From NCBI GenBank assembly GCA_963761325.1, contig CAVXGZ010000002.1, positions 806,001 through 870,000 on the forward strand: 64,000 bases of DNA. The letters run 5' to 3'. This document shows positions 26,628 through 34,484 of this stretch, piece after piece. This DNA is from Streptantibioticus_C sp963761325. Its GTDB lineage: Bacteria; Actinomycetota; Actinomycetes; Streptomycetales; Streptomycetaceae. Position numbers and translations under genes: made by a program. The notes below the pieces were generated by a model, which was not told the origin of the DNA, did no database searches, and saw only the letters and a list, made by a program, of their open reading frames with translations. The stretch's first letter is position 1. Each line of letters starts with the position of its first letter.

Positions 26628-27308
26628 GTGCCCAGCATGCTGCCCGATTCCTGGCAGGCCGTTCTCGGTGAGGAGTTGGCGAAGCCCTACTTCCAGGACC
26701 TCACCGAGTTCGTCGAGAAGGAACGGGCCCAGCACAAGGTCTTCCCGCCCCGCGAGGAGGTCTTCTCGGCCCTGGACGCCACGCCGTACGACCGGGTCAA
26801 GGTGCTGATCCTCGGCCAGGACCCGTACCACGGCGAGGGGCAGGCACACGGGATGTGCTTCTCGGTGCGCCCTGGCGTGCGCACGCCTCCCTCGCTGCGC
26901 AACGTCTTCAAGGAGATGCACCAGGAGCTCGGCCACCCCGTCCCGGACAACGGCTACCTGATGCCCTGGGCCCGGCAGGGCGTCCTGCTGCTCAACGCGG
27001 TGCTCACCGTCCGCGAGGGTGAGGCCAACTCGCACAAGGCCAAGGGCTGGGAGAAGTTCACCGACGCGGTGATCACGGCGGTCGCCCGCCGCGACGACCC
27101 GGCGGTCTTCGTCCTGTGGGGCAACTACGCGAAGAAGAAGCTGCCGCTGATCGACACCGGCAAGCACGCCGTCGTCGAGGGCGCCCACCCCTCGCCGCTG
27201 TCCGCCAAGCTCTTCCTGGGCAGCCGCCCCTTCACCCGGATGAACGAGGCCATCGCCGCGCAGGGCCACCCGCCGATCGACTGGCGGATCCCGGATCTGG
27301 GCGCGTAG
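26628..27308 (+). CDS. ung: Uracil-DNA glycosylase, family 1
   Basis: A 226-residue enzyme that removes uracil from DNA as the first step of base-excision repair. All family-1 motifs are present: the water-activating GQDPYHG (about residues 63-69), the uracil-binding MCFSV and LLLNAVLTV, and HPSPLS of the minor-groove leucine loop near residue 188. The GTG has GGAGG upstream. A terminator follows. Confidence 0.96.
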   Translation: MPSMLPDSWQAVLGEELAKPYFQDLTEFVEKERAQHKVFPPREEVFSALDATPYDRVKVLILGQDPYHGEGQAHGMCFSVRPGVRTPPSLRNVFKEMHQELGHPVPDNGYLMPWARQGVLLLNAVLTVREGEANSHKAKGWEKFTDAVITAVARRDDPAVFVLWGNYAKKKLPLIDTGKHAVVEGAHPSPLSAKLFLGSRPFTRMNEAIAAQGHPPIDWRIPDLGA

Positions 27309-27329
27309 CCGCCGTTCGGCTGTTCAGGC

Positions 27330-27354
27330 TCCCCGGCACACGCCGTGCCGGGGA
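27330..27354 (+). terminator. Hairpin terminator after ung
   Basis: A perfect 10-bp stem (27330-27339 with 27345-27354) with a five-base loop, followed by TTGT. Confidence 0.7.
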
Positions 27355-27415
27355 TTGTCCGGGCACCCCGTTACCGCCGGGACCGGGTGGGGAACGCTCG
27401 GCGCAGGAGGTGGCC

Positions 27416-27904
27416 GTGGCGGTCAACGGTGACGAGATGACGACGCGGATCGGCCAGGCGGTCATCCTGCTGCACGGCGGTGACCGGGAGGAGGCCCGCA
27501 ACCGGTTCGCCGCCCTGTGGACGGAGATCGGCGAGCACGGCGCCCCGCTGCACCGCTGCACGCTGGCGCACTACATGGCCGACACCCAGGACGATCCGGA
27601 GGAGGAGCTCGTCTGGGACCTGCGGGCGCTGCGGGCCGCCGACTCGATCGCCGGCGGCGGGGACGGTCCGGCCGCGGCCGGACCGCTGCGCGGCTTCTAC
27701 CCGTCGCTCCACCTCAGCCTGGCGGCCGACTACCACCGGCTGGGGGAGCACCAGTTGGCCCGCGGCCACCTGGGCCGGGCCCGGGAGGCGGCCGGGGCGC
27801 TCGCCGACGACGAGTACGGGGACGGGGTGCGTGCCGCCATCGCCCGGATGGGTCAGCGTCTGCCGGTCCCGGACGGCGGCTCGGACCCGGCCCCGCCGGA
27901 GTGA
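27416..27904 (+). CDS. Conserved hypothetical protein, TPR-like
   Basis: A 162-residue soluble protein that is common beside ung in streptomycetes. It looks like an all-helical tetratricopeptide-type protein (GGDREEARNRFAALWTEIG, HLSLAADYHRLGEHQLARGHL), with the family's HRCTLAHYMADTQDDPEEEL stretch in between. The GTG at 27416 is chosen because AGGAGG lies five bases before it. No catalytic motif is visible; its role is not known. Confidence 0.72.
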   Translation: MAVNGDEMTTRIGQAVILLHGGDREEARNRFAALWTEIGEHGAPLHRCTLAHYMADTQDDPEEELVWDLRALRAADSIAGGGDGPAAAGPLRGFYPSLHLSLAADYHRLGEHQLARGHLGRAREAAGALADDEYGDGVRAAIARMGQRLPVPDGGSDPAPPE

Positions 27905-27929
27905 CCGCCGGGGTGCGCCGGGCCGCGGC

Positions 27930-28463
27930 TCACTCGCCGGTGACCCCGTCGATCCGCTCCCGGATCAGGTCGGCGTGGCCGTTGTGCCGGGCGTACTCCT
28001 CGATCATGTGCACGTAGATCCAGCGCAGTTGCATGTCCTCGCCGTGCCGCGAGAGGAAGACGTGGTCCAGGGAGTAACCGGCCGCCACCTTCCTGACCTC
28101 GGCGATCTCGGCCCGCCAGACGGCGAGGTCGGCGGCCGGGTCCGCGTCGGCGGCGTGGTGGAAGTCCCCGTCGTCGTCCTGGTCGGTGGCGTACAGCCGC
28201 CCGCAGTCCTGCCCGTCCAACCTCCGGCGGAACCACGCGCGTTCGACCTCGGCCAGGTGCCGTACCAGGCCCAGCAGGGTCATGCCGGACGGCGGCGCGG
28301 AGGCGGTCCGCATCTGCTCGTCGGTCAGCCCCTGGCACTTGAGCGCCAGGGTCGCGCGGTGGAAGTCCAGCCAGCCCTCCAGCATGGTCCGCTCGTCGGC
28401 GACCAGGGGAGGTTCGATGCGGGGCTGCTCGGTCGGATCCGTGATGCCAGTCATGCACGTCAT
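27930..28463 (-). CDS. DinB-superfamily protein (DUF664)
   Basis: A 177-residue four-helix protein of the DinB/mycothiol-dependent S-transferase superfamily. The divalent-metal histidines are probably those in LVRHLAEVERAWF, DHVFLSRHGEDM and EEYARHNGHADL. Family members use mycothiol or bacillithiol for transfer or detoxification. The start may be the ATG at 28463 or 28454. It is unrelated to polymerase DinB at 2902 despite the shared name. Confidence 0.82.
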   Translation of the reverse strand: MTCMTGITDPTEQPRIEPPLVADERTMLEGWLDFHRATLALKCQGLTDEQMRTASAPPSGMTLLGLVRHLAEVERAWFRRRLDGQDCGRLYATDQDDDGDFHHAADADPAADLAVWRAEIAEVRKVAAGYSLDHVFLSRHGEDMQLRWIYVHMIEEYARHNGHADLIRERIDGVTGE

Positions 28464-28570
28464 GATGGCCCCCGCCGGACCGGTCCGGCGAGGTAATATC
28501 CGCCGGTCGCCCGAACGGGCCACCGGCCGCTGGCGGCGAAAAACCGCTGTCCCGCGCCCGCGCCGCGGTG

Positions 28571-28576
28571 TAGCGT
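28571..28576 (+). promoter_or_regulatory. -10 element for a leaderless MFS transcript
   Basis: TAGCGT ends seven bases before the ATG at 28584. Confidence 0.55.
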
Positions 28577-28583
28577 CCGCGCA

Positions 28584-29855
28584 ATGCCCGAGAAGGAACC
28601 GACCGGGTCGCTGTGGCGGCACCGGGATTTCATGTTGCTCTGGAGCGGACAGACCGTCAGCCTGTTCGGCTCGCAGGTCAGCTGGCTCGCGGTGCCGCTC
28701 GTCGCGGTCGTGGTGCTGAAGGCGTCCACCTTCCAGGTCGCCGCGCTGGGCGCGGTCAACGCCCTGCCGCCGCTGCTGTTCTCGCTGCCGGCCGGCGTGC
28801 TGGTCGACCGGCACCGCAAGCGGCAGACCATGATCGCCTGCGACATCGGCTGCGCGCTGGCGATGGCCTCGATCCCGCTGGCCGGGGTGCTCGGGCACGT
28901 CACCCTGCTCCAGCTCTACCTGGTCAGCCCGCTGGTCGGCGCGTTCGGCTCGGTCTTCGCGCCGGCCGCCGCCGGCCTCACCCCCGCGCTGCTCGGCCGG
29001 GACCGCGTGCTGGACGCCGGCGGCAAGCTCAACACCGCCCGCGGCCTGGCCGAGATGGGCGGGCCGAGCGCCGGCGGCTTCCTGGTCGGGGCGCTCGGCG
29101 CGGTCCGTGCCGTCTCGGTGGACTCCGTCTCGTACCTGGTCAGCGCCCTCGCTCTGGCCTGCATGCGCTTCCGGGAGCCGCCGCGGCGGGCCACACCGGC
29201 CGAGCGGCACTTCCGGGCGCAGATCGCCGAGGGGCTGCGCTTCGTGGTGCGCCATCCGGTGCTGCGCCCGCTGGTCGCCACCGGCGCGATCGGCTGGTTC
29301 CTGCTGCGCGGCATCAGCTCGGTGTGGCTGCTGTACGTCGTGCGTGACCTGCACTGGAGCGTGCGCAGCGCCGGGCTGGTCTACGGGCTCAGCCTCGCCG
29401 GGGGAGTGGCGGGCAGCATGGTGGCCCGCCGGCTGGTCACCCGCTTCGGGACCGGCCGCGCCATCGTGCTCGGGGCGTTCCTGTCGGCACCGTTCGAAAT
29501 GGTCACCCCGCTGGTGTCGCCCGGGCTCGCCGGGCAGTGGGTGGTGGCGCTGGTCTTCGCCTCGCTGACGGCGGCGGGCATGGTCTACACGACGGCGTCC
29601 GGCGCGGTCCTGCAGCTCGCCTGCCCGCCGGAGCTGCTGGGCCGGGTCAACAGCTCCAGCCGCTTCCTGCAACGCGGTCTGCTCCCGCTCGGCCCGCTGC
29701 TCGCCGGCGGTCTCGGCACCTGGATCGGCCTGCGGCCCACCCTGGTCGCGCTCGCCGGCGCCACCCTGCTGTGGCCGCTGATCCTGCTGGCCTCCCCGGT
29801 CGGCAGGATGCGCGAGATCCCGGTCCACGAGGCGTACGCGGGCGCCGCCGCCTGA
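28584..29855 (+). CDS. MFS transporter (enterobactin-exporter-like drug efflux family)
   Basis: A 423-residue transporter of about twelve transmembrane segments. Visible features are the N-terminal LWRHRDFMLLWSGQTVSLFGSQ of the EntS/MFS3 group, the loop 2-3 motif PAGVLVDRHRKRQ, and a large central cytoplasmic loop near residue 200. Group members export siderophores and drugs. The substrate is not deducible. It probably starts its own leaderless transcript. Confidence 0.85.
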   Translation: MPEKEPTGSLWRHRDFMLLWSGQTVSLFGSQVSWLAVPLVAVVVLKASTFQVAALGAVNALPPLLFSLPAGVLVDRHRKRQTMIACDIGCALAMASIPLAGVLGHVTLLQLYLVSPLVGAFGSVFAPAAAGLTPALLGRDRVLDAGGKLNTARGLAEMGGPSAGGFLVGALGAVRAVSVDSVSYLVSALALACMRFREPPRRATPAERHFRAQIAEGLRFVVRHPVLRPLVATGAIGWFLLRGISSVWLLYVVRDLHWSVRSAGLVYGLSLAGGVAGSMVARRLVTRFGTGRAIVLGAFLSAPFEMVTPLVSPGLAGQWVVALVFASLTAAGMVYTTASGAVLQLACPPELLGRVNSSSRFLQRGLLPLGPLLAGGLGTWIGLRPTLVALAGATLLWPLILLASPVGRMREIPVHEAYAGAAA

Positions 29856-29929
29856 CCGCGGACCGGCGCCCGCCGCCCCGCCTGCGTATGCTGCCCGGGG
29901 CAGCCGGCCGAGCCGACGGGAGATCAGCA

Positions 29930-30850
29930 GTGGCGATCCGGAACCGGTCCCTGAGGATCGGGGTCATCGGCCTCGGGGACATCGCGCAGAAGGCGTACCT
30001 GCCGGTGCTCGCCGCCCGGCCGGATCTCGAACTGCACCTGCACACCCGCACCCGCGCCACCCTGGACCGGATCGGCGACGCCTACCGCCTGCCGCACCGC
30101 CACGACAGCCTCGACGACCTGCTCGCCCAGGACCTGGACGCCGCCTTCGTGCACGCCCCGACCGAGGCCCACCCGCGGATCACCGAACGGCTGCTGGAGG
30201 CCGGCGTGCCCAGCTACGTCGACAAGCCGCTCGCCTACGAACTCGCCGACGCCGAGCGCCTGGTGGAGCTCGCCGAGCGGCGCGGCACCAGCCTGATGAC
30301 CGGCTTCAACCGCCGTTACGCGCCCGGTTACGTGCAGTGCGCCGACCATCCCCGCGATCTGATCATCATGCAGAAGAACCGGGTCGGTCTCGCCGAGCGG
30401 GCCCGCACCTTCGTCTACGACGACTTCATCCACGTCGCCGACACGCTGCGCTTCCTGGTCCCGGGCACCGTCGAGCGCGTCGGGGTGACCACCAGGTCGG
30501 GCGGCGGCCTGCTGCACCACGTGGTGCTCCAGCTGTCCGGCGACGGCTTCACCGCGCTCGGCGTGATGAACCGGATGAGCGGCTCGGTGGAGGAGTCGCT
30601 GGAGGTGATGGGCCAGGACACCAAGCGCCAGGTGCTCAACATGGCCGAGGTCGTCGACCACAAGGGCCAGCCGTCGGTGCGCCGGCGCGGCGAATGGGTG
30701 TCGGTCGCCCGGCAGCGCGGCATCGAGCAGATCACCCTGGCCTTCCTCGACACGGTGCGGGCCGGCGAGGTGGTCAGCGCCAGGGACGCGCTGCGCACCC
30801 ACGAGTTGTGCGAGCGGATCGTCACCGCGGCGCGGGAGCAGGCTTCCTGA
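29930..30850 (+). CDS. Gfo/Idh/MocA-family oxidoreductase
   Basis: A 306-residue NAD(P)-dependent oxidoreductase with a Rossmann domain (RIGVIGLGDIAQKAYLPVL), the EKP-like SYVDKPLAYE motif near residue 104 and the C-terminal alpha/beta half. Substrates in this family are mostly sugars, inositols or amino sugars; none can be named here. The GTG at 29930 has GGGAGA upstream. The last 29 bases overlap the convergent Lnt gene. Confidence 0.85.
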   Translation: MAIRNRSLRIGVIGLGDIAQKAYLPVLAARPDLELHLHTRTRATLDRIGDAYRLPHRHDSLDDLLAQDLDAAFVHAPTEAHPRITERLLEAGVPSYVDKPLAYELADAERLVELAERRGTSLMTGFNRRYAPGYVQCADHPRDLIIMQKNRVGLAERARTFVYDDFIHVADTLRFLVPGTVERVGVTTRSGGGLLHHVVLQLSGDGFTALGVMNRMSGSVEESLEVMGQDTKRQVLNMAEVVDHKGQPSVRRRGEWVSVARQRGIEQITLAFLDTVRAGEVVSARDALRTHELCERIVTAAREQAS

Positions 30851-32423
30851 CGCCCCTGGCGGCCCGCACGCCCTCGCGGGCCGCGAACAGCCCCAGCATG
30901 CCGACCGAGGCGAAGATCACCCAGTCGCCCCACCGGTCGTAGGGGCTCTCGCCGCTGGAGAGCGGCACGGTGTAGATGTGCGCCGCGCTGGCTCGCGTGC
31001 CCAGCCGCGGGCCGACCTGCCGGCCGTCGGCGTCGTAGACCGCGCTGATCCCGGTGAGCGTGGCGTGCACCATCGGCCGCCAGGACTCCGCGGCGCGCAG
31101 CGCGGCCAGCGAGGCGTGCTGCGAGGGCGCCCAGGTGTCCTGGAAGCTGGAGGTCGACGACTGGGCGACCAGTACCTGCGCGCCCATGGTCGCCAGGTGG
31201 CGGCTCATGTCGGGGAAGGCGGTCTCGAAGCAGATGAGCGGCCCGATCCGCACCGGTCCGACGTTCATCACCACCTGGTGGGTGCCGCGTTGCCGGTTGA
31301 CCGCCGCCGCCTTGCCGACCCGGGTGGCCCAGCCGAGCACCGAGCGGAACGGGATGTACTCGCCGAACGGCACCAGGCGCATCTTGTCGTACCGGATGCC
31401 GGTCGGACCGTGCGGACCCACCAGCACCGAGGTCTTGTAGATGCCCTTGCCGTCGGCGCGCGGCGCGTCGACGTTGACCAGCAGGTCAGATCCGACCTGC
31501 CGGGACAACGCGGCCAGCCGGGACCGCAGTTCCGGGTGCACGGACAGGTCGAAGCCCACGCTGCTCTCGCCCCACACCACCAGGCCGGGGTGCTGACCGG
31601 CCAACTCGGCGGTGAGCTGCGCGCTGCGGTCGAACCGCGCCATGGTGTGCGTGGTGATGCCCGGCTGCACCACGGCGATCCGCACGCTGCCGGTCATCCG
31701 CGGTCCCGGGACCAGCGTCCACACCAGCGTCGAGCCCGCCGCGACGGCCGCCAGGGCGCCGCAGGCCGCCACCCGGGCCCGGGGCAGCGCCAGCAACTCC
31801 GCGACCGCGGTGTTGACCGCCACGAGCAGGAAGCTCACCAGCCACACCCCGCCCACCGAGGCGAGCCGCAACGCCGGCCTGACCTGCCACTGGCTGGCCC
31901 CCAGCAGCCCCCACGGGCCGCCCAGGTACTGCCAGGAGCGGACCAGCTCGACCATCATCCACGCCGACGGCACGAGCACCAGCGCGGCCAGCACCGCCGG
32001 CATCCCCGGGTCGCCGCCCAGCAGCCGCCGCACCATCCAGCCCCACGGCGCCCACAGCAGCCCGAGCAGCGCGGCCAGCACCACGATGAAGACGTTGAGG
32101 CTCGGCAGCAGCCAGTGGTGCACGGCGAGCATGAAGCCGGCGCCGCCCAGCCAGCCGTCCACCGCGGCCCGCCGGGCGGTCGGCGCCGAGCGCACCAGCA
32201 GGATCAGCGGCACGAGGGCGACGTAGGCCAGCCACCACACCGAGGGCGCGGGGAAGGCCAGGCAGGGCAGCGCGCCGGCGGTGACGGCGGCGGCCGCCCG
32301 CCACCACGGCGAGCCGAGCGACGGCCTGCTCCGGCCCGGGGCGCCGTCCGGCGGCGGGCCCCCCTTGCGGGCACCCGCCGGATGCCGCAGCCGGGGGCCG
32401 GTCAGCTTGGCGAGAGTGGTCAC
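30822..32423 (-). CDS. lnt: Apolipoprotein N-acyltransferase
   Basis: A 533-residue integral membrane enzyme that adds the third acyl chain to lipoproteins. The N-terminal half has several membrane segments; the C-terminal nitrilase domain has the catalytic triad in VVWGESSVG (Glu), YDKMRLVPFGEYIPF (Lys) and LICFETAFPD (Cys). The start GTG at 32423 is preferred; the frame stays open to 32456 without ribosome-binding sites. Streptomycetes often carry two Lnt paralogues. The stop overlaps the Gfo/Idh gene tail to tail. Confidence 0.88.
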   Translation of the reverse strand: MTTLAKLTGPRLRHPAGARKGGPPPDGAPGRSRPSLGSPWWRAAAAVTAGALPCLAFPAPSVWWLAYVALVPLILLVRSAPTARRAAVDGWLGGAGFMLAVHHWLLPSLNVFIVVLAALLGLLWAPWGWMVRRLLGGDPGMPAVLAALVLVPSAWMMVELVRSWQYLGGPWGLLGASQWQVRPALRLASVGGVWLVSFLLVAVNTAVAELLALPRARVAACGALAAVAAGSTLVWTLVPGPRMTGSVRIAVVQPGITTHTMARFDRSAQLTAELAGQHPGLVVWGESSVGFDLSVHPELRSRLAALSRQVGSDLLVNVDAPRADGKGIYKTSVLVGPHGPTGIRYDKMRLVPFGEYIPFRSVLGWATRVGKAAAVNRQRGTHQVVMNVGPVRIGPLICFETAFPDMSRHLATMGAQVLVAQSSTSSFQDTWAPSQHASLAALRAAESWRPMVHATLTGISAVYDADGRQVGPRLGTRASAAHIYTVPLSSGESPYDRWGDWVIFASVGMLGLFAAREGVRAARGVRKPAPAPR

Positions 32424-32493
32424 ACCACTAGACTCCCCCGGCCGCCTCGCGGACAACCTGACCCGCGCCGACCGGCTCGCCGAAGGGCGTCCA

Positions 32494-33282
32494 TCAGGCC
32501 GACGGCGGCTGGGCGATCACCGCGAAGACGCCGTCCTGCGGGTCGGCCAGCACGGCCATCCGGCCGGCCACCATGTCGAAGGGCGCCGACAGCACCGAGC
32601 CGTTCGCCTTCACCGCCGCGTCCACCGTGCTGTCGACGTCGTCGACCGAGAAGTAGGTCAGCCAGTGCGAGGGCGTGCCGGGCGGGAAGGCGTCGCCGAG
32701 GCCCTGCATCCCGCCGACCGCGCGGCCCCCGGCGTTGACGGTGAAGTAGCCGGCCATGTCCTTGAACGGGGTGACCGACAGGCCGACCGCCTTCGGGTAG
32801 AACCCGGCGGCGGCCCGCGGGTCGCTGGTGTTGAGCTCGTTCCACACCACCGCGCCCGGTTCGTTGACGATCCCGGCGCCGGGGAAGTCCCGCGGCTGCC
32901 AGACCCCGAAGACGGCGCCCGACGGGTCGGCGGCGATGAACATCCGGCCCGCGTTGCCGGGCGCCTCGTCCGGCTGCATCAGGATCGTCCCGCCGTTCTC
33001 GGCGACCGCCCGCGCGGTGGCGTCGGCGTTCGCGCTGGCCAGGAAGGTGGTCCAGGCGGTCGGCGGCGCGGGCCGGTCGGGCTGCGGCTCCGCGGTGCCG
33101 ATCCCGGCGACCGGCTTGCCCTGCCAGCTGCAGACCGTGTAGCCGCCGGCCTCCGGCGGGCCGACCGCGCCCGACCAGCCGAACAGGTCGCGGTAGAAGT
33201 CCAGGGCCGCCTGCTGGTCCGGCGCGAGCAGCGAGAACCAGCAGGGGGTACCGGTGGCGTAGGGAGTGGTGACCTCGGGCAT
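32494..33282 (-). CDS. VOC-family protein (two glyoxalase domains)
   Basis: A 262-residue protein with two vicinal-oxygen-chelate (glyoxalase/bleomycin-resistance) domains: TPCWFSLLAPDQQAALDFYRD followed by LFGW, and a second repeat from VVWNELNTSDPRAAAGFYPKA onwards. The two halves form the pseudo-symmetric metal pocket typical of VOC proteins, but no substrate can be deduced. The ATG has AGGAGG eight bases upstream. It is divergent from the Fpg/Nei gene. Confidence 0.85.
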   Translation of the reverse strand: MPEVTTPYATGTPCWFSLLAPDQQAALDFYRDLFGWSGAVGPPEAGGYTVCSWQGKPVAGIGTAEPQPDRPAPPTAWTTFLASANADATARAVAENGGTILMQPDEAPGNAGRMFIAADPSGAVFGVWQPRDFPGAGIVNEPGAVVWNELNTSDPRAAAGFYPKAVGLSVTPFKDMAGYFTVNAGGRAVGGMQGLGDAFPPGTPSHWLTYFSVDDVDSTVDAAVKANGSVLSAPFDMVAGRMAVLADPQDGVFAVIAQPPSA

Positions 33283-33406
33283 TGACTCGCCTCCTGACGA
33301 AGGCCGCCCACGCACCCGTGGACGGACGGGTGACTTATGCCTCCATCCAGCGTTGCGGCTCCGCGCGGCCCCCGCCACCCGGGCGCGACCGGGGCACACT
33401 GGAGGC

Positions 33407-34273
33407 ATGCCGGAACTGCCGGAGGTCGAGAGCCTGACCGCCTTCCTGGGCGAGCACCTGACCGGGCGGGTCGTCGAACGGGTGCTGCCGGTCGCGGTCA
33501 ACGTGCTGAAGACCTACGACCCGCCGGTCACCGCCCTGGAGGGCCGCACGGTCACCGGGGTGCGGCGGCACGGCAAGTTCCTGGACATCGCGGCGGACGA
33601 CCTGCACCTGGTGGTCCACCTCGCGCGGGCCGGCTGGCTGCGCTGGCAGGAGCGGCTGCCGCAGACCCCGCCGCGGCCCGGCAAGGGGCCGCTGGCGCTG
33701 CGGGTGCGGCTCGCGCAGCCGTCGGACTCCGGCTTCGACCTGACCGAGGCCGGTACCCAGAAGCGCCTGGCGGTCTACTGCGTGCGCGACCCGGCCGACG
33801 TGCCGGGGATCGCCCGGCTCGGCCCCGATCCGCTGGACGACGGCTTCACCCGGGCGGTCTTCGCCGGGCTGCTCGCCGGGGAGCGGCGGCAGATCAAGGG
33901 CGTGCTGCGCGACCAGAGCGTGCTTGCCGGGGTCGGCAACGCCTACTCCGACGAGGTGCTGCACGCGGCGCGGATGTCCCCGTTCAAGCTGGCCGCGAGC
34001 CTGACGGAGCCGGAGGTCACCGGGTTGTACGAGGCGTTGGGCGACACGCTGCGGGCCGCGGTGGAGCGCTCGCGCGGGGTGGCGGCGGCCGGGCTCAAGG
34101 CGGAGAAGAAGAGCGGACTGCGGGTGCACGGCCGCACCGGCCTGCCGTGCCCGGTCTGCGGCGACACGGTGCGCGAGGTCTCCTACCGCGACTCCTCGCT
34201 GCAGTACTGCCCGACCTGCCAGACCGGCGGCAAGCCGCTCGCCGACCGCAGGATGTCCCGGCTGCTCAAGTAG
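33407..34273 (+). CDS. Fpg/Nei-family DNA glycosylase
   Basis: A 288-residue base-excision-repair enzyme: N-terminal catalytic Pro2 and Glu3 (MPELPEVE), the helix-two-turn-helix segment around KGVLRDQSVLAGVGNAYSDEVL, and a C-terminal CPVC...CPTC zinc finger ending in QTGGKPLADRRMSRLLK. Both Fpg (oxidised purines) and Nei (oxidised pyrimidines) families are possible. A -10-like CACACT ends six bases before the ATG; GGAGG lies one base from it, too close for an SD. Confidence 0.88.
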   Translation: MPELPEVESLTAFLGEHLTGRVVERVLPVAVNVLKTYDPPVTALEGRTVTGVRRHGKFLDIAADDLHLVVHLARAGWLRWQERLPQTPPRPGKGPLALRVRLAQPSDSGFDLTEAGTQKRLAVYCVRDPADVPGIARLGPDPLDDGFTRAVFAGLLAGERRQIKGVLRDQSVLAGVGNAYSDEVLHAARMSPFKLAASLTEPEVTGLYEALGDTLRAAVERSRGVAAAGLKAEKKSGLRVHGRTGLPCPVCGDTVREVSYRDSSLQYCPTCQTGGKPLADRRMSRLLK

Positions 34274-34484
34274 CCCCGCCGGCGCGGCCGTCGGCGCACC
34301 GTGCGGCATGCCGCGTCGGCCTGGTGTTGTCCCGCTGTTGGACCGGCCGTCGCGCGCGGTCCGTTGACGGGCCGGTGCGCTCCCCAGTTGGGTAAGGCTG
34401 ATCGGCTCCCGGTTTGGCATGTCCAAGTCCGGGTGCGACCCCCACTCACGCGGGCTCGGGCCCCCACGCGAAGGATCGGATCGC

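Noticed and set aside
27930..28463. A second DNA polymerase IV, because DinB is in the family name
   Set aside because: This is a four-helix DUF664 protein of the DinB superfamily named after B. subtilis dinB, unrelated to E. coli DinB polymerase.
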